Source: Bacillota bacterium
Lineage (GTDB): Bacteria > Bacillota > Clostridia > Lachnospirales > Lachnospiraceae
Assembly: GCA_023418475.1 (NCBI GenBank)
Contig: JAEZZO010000052.1
Location: 1 to 64,000 of the forward strand
DNA: 64,000 bases
Reading direction: 5' to 3'
The translations under genes and the position numbers were made by a program. How positions within the stretch are numbered: position 1 is the stretch's first letter; each line of letters opens with the position of its first letter. The notes below the pieces were generated by a model. The model made no database searches. It was not told where the DNA came from and saw only the letters and a program-made list of their open reading frames with translations. Positions 60,941 through 64,000 of this stretch are shown here, in pieces.

Positions 60941-62284
60941 ATGGGTAAATATTTTGGAACAGACGGCTTCCGCGGGGAAGCAAATGTAAATCTTACAGTA
61001 GAGCATGCTTATAAGGTTGGAAGATTTCTTGGAGATTATTATGGAAAGAACCATAAAGCTAATATTGTAATCGGTAAAGATACCAGAAGATCAAGTTATA
61101 TGTTTGAATATTCTCTGGTTGCCGGACTGACTGCCAGCGGTGCAGATGTTTTCTTGCTTCATGTAACGACAACCCCCAGTGTATCTTATGTTGTGCGCAG
61201 TGAAGGGTTTGATTGCGGTATTATGATTTCTGCCAGCCATAATCCTTATTACGATAATGGTCTTAAGGTGATCAATGGGAATGGATATAAATTGGAAGCA
61301 GAAATTGAAAATTTAATTGAGCAATACATAGACAGTAAAGAAGATACCATACCATTTGCAAAAAAAGAAAATATAGGGAGAGCAACTGACTATATTATTG
61401 GAAGAAATCGTTACATGGGTTATCTTATTTCTCTTGCGACACGTTCCTTTAAAAATAAAAAGGTAGGACTCGATCTTGCAAATGGTTCGGCAACTACCAT
61501 TGCAAAAGGTGTGTTTGATGCTCTTGGTGCAAAAACTTATGTTATCAATAGCAGTCCGGATGGCACAAATATTAATCAGGATTGTGGTTCCACACACATG
61601 GAGCAGCTTCAGAAGCTGGTTATAGAAAATGATCTGGATGTGGGCTTTGCCTATGATGGAGATGCAGACCGGTGCCTGGCTGTAGATGATAAGGGTAATA
61701 TTATAGACGGAGATAAGATTATGTATTTATGCGGGGTTTACATGAAGAACCGCGATGAACTTGCTAATAATACAGTTGTAACGACAGTTATGTCTAATCT
61801 GGGCCTGTATAAGGCGCTCGATAAAAAGGAAATATCTTATGAGAAGACAGCAGTCGGTGATAAATATGTGTATGAAAATATGATGACCAATGGACATTCC
61901 ATTGGTGGGGAGCAATCCGGGCATATTATTTTCAGTAAGCATGCCACAACGGGGGATGGAATTCTTACGTCTTTAAAAATTATGGAGGTTATGCTGGAAA
62001 GCAAGGCTGCTTTGTCCGAGCTTTTGAAGGATATCATAATTTTCCCTCAGCTCCTGGTGAATGTTGAGGTTCATGATAAGAAAGCTGTAAAGGATGATAA
62101 GAAGGTTCAGGAGGTCGTAGAGGTCGTAGAGACGGAACTTGGCAGCGACGGGCGCGTACTGGTAAGGGAAAGTGGAACCGAACCATTAATCCGAGTGATG
62201 GTAGAAGCCAAATCAGAAGAAATCTGCAAGCAACAAGCAGATAAAATTATTCAGGTATTAAAGAAACAGGGACATGTCCGCTAG
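60941..62284 (+). CDS. glmM: Phosphoglucosamine mutase
   Basis: 447 residues. Alpha-D-phosphohexomutase with FGTDGFRGEAN at the start, the phosphoserine loop ISASHNPYYDNG, metal-binding DGDADR and the phosphate-binding RESGTEPLIRVM. The FGTDGFRG and SASHNP forms are those of GlmM. It converts glucosamine-6-phosphate to glucosamine-1-phosphate for UDP-GlcNAc, needed for peptidoglycan and for the hexosamine polymer of the Pel-type cluster. AAAGGA before ATG. Confidence 0.93.
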   Translation: MGKYFGTDGFRGEANVNLTVEHAYKVGRFLGDYYGKNHKANIVIGKDTRRSSYMFEYSLVAGLTASGADVFLLHVTTTPSVSYVVRSEGFDCGIMISASHNPYYDNGLKVINGNGYKLEAEIENLIEQYIDSKEDTIPFAKKENIGRATDYIIGRNRYMGYLISLATRSFKNKKVGLDLANGSATTIAKGVFDALGAKTYVINSSPDGTNINQDCGSTHMEQLQKLVIENDLDVGFAYDGDADRCLAVDDKGNIIDGDKIMYLCGVYMKNRDELANNTVVTTVMSNLGLYKALDKKEISYEKTAVGDKYVYENMMTNGHSIGGEQSGHIIFSKHATTGDGILTSLKIMEVMLESKAALSELLKDIIIFPQLLVNVEVHDKKAVKDDKKVQEVVEVVETELGSDGRVLVRESGTEPLIRVMVEAKSEEICKQQADKIIQVLKKQGHVR

Positions 62285-62433
62285 ATTATATGATTGCAGT
62301 TTCAAGTACAATTTTAAGATATGTCAGGATTTTGAGGTAAAAACGCTTGATTTTTATCTGAAAAACGAAAATATCTTATGGTAATGTTTAAAAGGTAGCA
62401 AAATGGATCATGATAGAAAAAATAAATTTGATA

Positions 62434-62462
62434 TTTACAGAATGACAGAGTTATATTATACT
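62434..62462 (+). promoter_or_regulatory. Probable promoter of the trigger-factor gene
   Basis: TTTACA (62434-62439), 17-bp spacer, TATACT (62457-62462). A start near 62469 gives a leader of about 224 bases. It lies in the 408-base gap 62285-62692. Confidence 0.65.
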
Positions 62463-62580
62463 ATTGTCAAACTGTCTGCATCAAAAGACTAATTTTTATA
62501 CTTTTTGAAGGAATAGAAAGCAGGATGAATATGCTTTCATATCAATCAGGTGAAGAATTAATTCCTGATAAGACAAATCA

Positions 62581-62682
62581 AAAGGAGAAATCCATCTAAA
62601 AGATCAGAAGGAGAAATCCTTTTAAAAACCAGGAGGAGAAATCCTCCACAATCAGGAGGAGAAATCCTCCACAATCAGGAGG
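62581..62682 (+). promoter_or_regulatory. Tandem Shine-Dalgarno/anti-Shine-Dalgarno hairpin array in the tig leader
   Basis: Units start at 62581, 62606, 62631, 62654 and 62677. The third and fourth are identical 23-mers. Each of the units 2-4 can form a hairpin with a GAAA loop: AAGGA/TCCTT in unit 2, and GGAGGA/TCCTCC in units 3 and 4. Each left arm is a Shine-Dalgarno sequence. Unit 5 is AGGAGG (62677-62682), the working ribosome site ten bases before ATG. The TCCTCC of unit 4 can instead pair with the AGGAGG of unit 5 and close it. This is a candidate translational control element. Confidence 0.75.
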
Positions 62683-62692
62683 ATTATAGAGA

Positions 62693-63979
62693 ATGAGCGT
62701 ACAAGTAGAAAAACTAGAAAAAAACATGGCAAAGCTTACGATAGAAGCTTCCGCTGAGGAATTTGATAATGCAATCCAGAAGGCATTTCATAAAAATAAG
62801 AATAAACTTAATGTGCAGGGCTTCCGTAAAGGAAAGGCTCCCTATGCTCTTGTAGAGAAGATGTATGGCGCTGGTATATTTTATGAGGATGCTGCCAATG
62901 AAATTATTCCGGAGGCATATGAAAAGGCTGCCAATGAAAGCGGATTAGAAATCGTTTCCAGACCTGATATTGATGTTGTTCAGGTTGAAAAAGGCAAGAA
63001 TTTCATTTTTACAGCAGAGGTAGCTGTAAAACCTGAGGTTACTTTAGGTCAATATAAGGGTATCGAAGTAGAGAAAAAAGAAGTTACCGTAACAGACGAA
63101 GAGGTTATGGCACAGGTTGATAAAGAGCGTGAGCAGAATTCCAGAACAATTACAGTTGATGACAGAGCAGTTGAAATGAATGATATTGCTGTAATTGATT
63201 ATGAGGGTTTTGTTGACGGAGTTGCATTTGAAGGCGGCAAGGGAGAAAATCATTCTCTTACGATCGGTTCCCATTCCTTTATCGATACCTTTGAAGATCA
63301 GCTGATCGGCAAGAATATTGGCGAAGAATTAGAGGTTAATGTAACCTTCCCTGCAGAATATCATTCACAGGATTTGGCAGGAAAGCCGGCTATGTTTAAG
63401 GTTAAGATCAATGAAATTAAAGTAAAAGAAATTCCGGCATTAGATGATGACTTTGCGCAGGATGTTTCCGAGTTTAATACATTAGAGGAATATAAAGGAA
63501 GTATTAAGGCAAACATTACACAGAGCAAGGAAAAAGAATTAAAAACAGCAAAAGAAAATGAGATAATCGAAAAGATTATTGATGATGCAAAGATGGATAT
63601 TCCGGAGCCTATGATTGATTCCCAGGTAAATCAGATGGCAGAGGAATTTGCACAGAGAATACAGTATCAGGGACTTTCTATCGAACAGTATTTCCAATTT
63701 ACAGGCATGGATGCTAAGAAGTTTATTGAAAGCTTAAAGCCTCAGGCTGTAAAACGTATTCAGAGCAGATTAGTATTAGAGGCTGTAGCAAAAGCAGAGA
63801 ACATTGAGACATCCGAAGAAGAGCTTGAAAAAGAACTTTCTGAAATGGCTGAAAGATATCAAATGGAAGAAGATAAATTAAAAGAATTAGTCGGTGAGAA
63901 AGAAAAAGAACAGATAAAAGCGGATATAGCAGTTCAAAAAGCAGTTGATTTTGTCGTAGAACAATCCAAAGAAGCATAG
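62693..63979 (+). CDS. tig: Trigger factor (ribosome-associated chaperone)
   Basis: 428 residues, complete. N-terminal ribosome-binding domain with the signature GFRKGKAP (about residues 43-50), FKBP-type prolyl isomerase domain (about 160-245, YEGFVDGVAFEGGKGENHSL and IGKNIGEELEVNV), and the helical C-terminal substrate-cradle domain (about 255-428). It binds nascent chains at the exit tunnel. Translated from the AGGAGG at 62677 behind the tandem hairpin leader. A clp operon usually follows in Firmicutes, but the window ends. Confidence 0.96.
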   Translation: MSVQVEKLEKNMAKLTIEASAEEFDNAIQKAFHKNKNKLNVQGFRKGKAPYALVEKMYGAGIFYEDAANEIIPEAYEKAANESGLEIVSRPDIDVVQVEKGKNFIFTAEVAVKPEVTLGQYKGIEVEKKEVTVTDEEVMAQVDKEREQNSRTITVDDRAVEMNDIAVIDYEGFVDGVAFEGGKGENHSLTIGSHSFIDTFEDQLIGKNIGEELEVNVTFPAEYHSQDLAGKPAMFKVKINEIKVKEIPALDDDFAQDVSEFNTLEEYKGSIKANITQSKEKELKTAKENEIIEKIIDDAKMDIPEPMIDSQVNQMAEEFAQRIQYQGLSIEQYFQFTGMDAKKFIESLKPQAVKRIQSRLVLEAVAKAENIETSEEELEKELSEMAERYQMEEDKLKELVGEKEKEQIKADIAVQKAVDFVVEQSKEA

Positions 63980-64000
63980 ACTAATTTTAGACCGGACGAG

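Noticed and set aside
62581..62682. CRISPR array
   Set aside because: Units of 23-25 bp follow directly on each other with no unique spacers, and the array abuts a start codon. No cas genes are near.

Overview
The window looks like a chromosomal segment from a spore-forming, low-GC, Gram-positive anaerobe of the class Clostridia, most likely a Lachnospiraceae-type genome. The supporting signs are AT-rich DNA with strong AGGAGG ribosome sites, tRNA genes that do not encode CCA, an alpha/beta-type small acid-soluble spore protein, a fused SecDF, and KtrAB, GlmM and trigger factor of clostridial type. The family-level placement is inference. No phage, insertion sequence, CRISPR array or known defence system was recognised.

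Layout. (1) 1-600: three tRNA genes (Val, Leu, Arg), terminators and the first copy of a dispersed structured repeat (called R1 here). (2) 603-1865: a coiled-coil protein with a DivIVA-like start, on the minus strand. (3) 1866-23201: a long gene-poor leader, then about 20 kb of co-directional polysaccharide genes. It opens with a Gram-positive Pel-type core: a PelD-like c-di-GMP receptor fused to an SDR domain, a PelE-like protein, an exported DUF2194/PelA-position protein, the PelF glycosyltransferase and PelG. It continues with a DUF2304 protein, GT4, GT2, a DUF4874/DUF4832 protein, a GT2 fused to BspA-type leucine-rich repeats, a Wzx-type flippase, a large polymerase/GT-C-like membrane protein, GT8 and GalE. 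(4) 23450-33164: a CE2-like lipoprotein esterase, a cysteine synthase, a disordered Ser/Asn-rich protein, a rhodanese, a THUMP-type rRNA methyltransferase, an alpha/beta hydrolase, an amidase pseudogene with two frameshifts, RdgB and a YfcE-type phosphoesterase. (5) 33426-34616: a seven-gene tRNA operon (Pro, Gly, Arg, His, Gln, Lys, Leu) with a clear promoter and tandem terminators. (6) 34844-42363: a patchwork of small regulators with their targets (PadR/polyferredoxin, XRE/peptide deformylase, HxlR/flavin reductase, PadR/DUF2812, a frameshifted AraC, LysR). (7) 42467-53485: a heterodimeric ABC exporter, SecDF, and a K+ uptake region with one KtrB, two KtrA paralogues and a CorC/HlyC-type protein. 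(8) 53644-63979: a choice-of-anchor A protein with Pro-rich and Cys-rich tails, AraC/MFS, a DJ-1 family protein, an AGCS symporter, SASP, GlmM and trigger factor.

How the genes work together. The Pel-type core would polymerise and export a hexosamine polymer under c-di-GMP control. GalE supplies UDP-galactose-type precursors, and GlmM elsewhere in the window feeds UDP-GlcNAc. The downstream glycosyltransferases, flippase and polymerase-like protein suggest that a second, lipid-linked glycan is made by the same gene block.

The most unusual signals are: a PelD whose fused SDR domain has lost the catalytic Tyr/Lys pair while the RxxD c-di-GMP site is kept; a five-unit purine-rich tandem repeat directly before its start codon; a trigger-factor leader built of tandem GAAA-loop hairpins, each holding a Shine-Dalgarno sequence; and two families of dispersed structured repeats, R1 (hairpin-headed, next to terminators) and R2 (terminal inverted repeats, two copies flanked by perfect 7-bp direct repeats).
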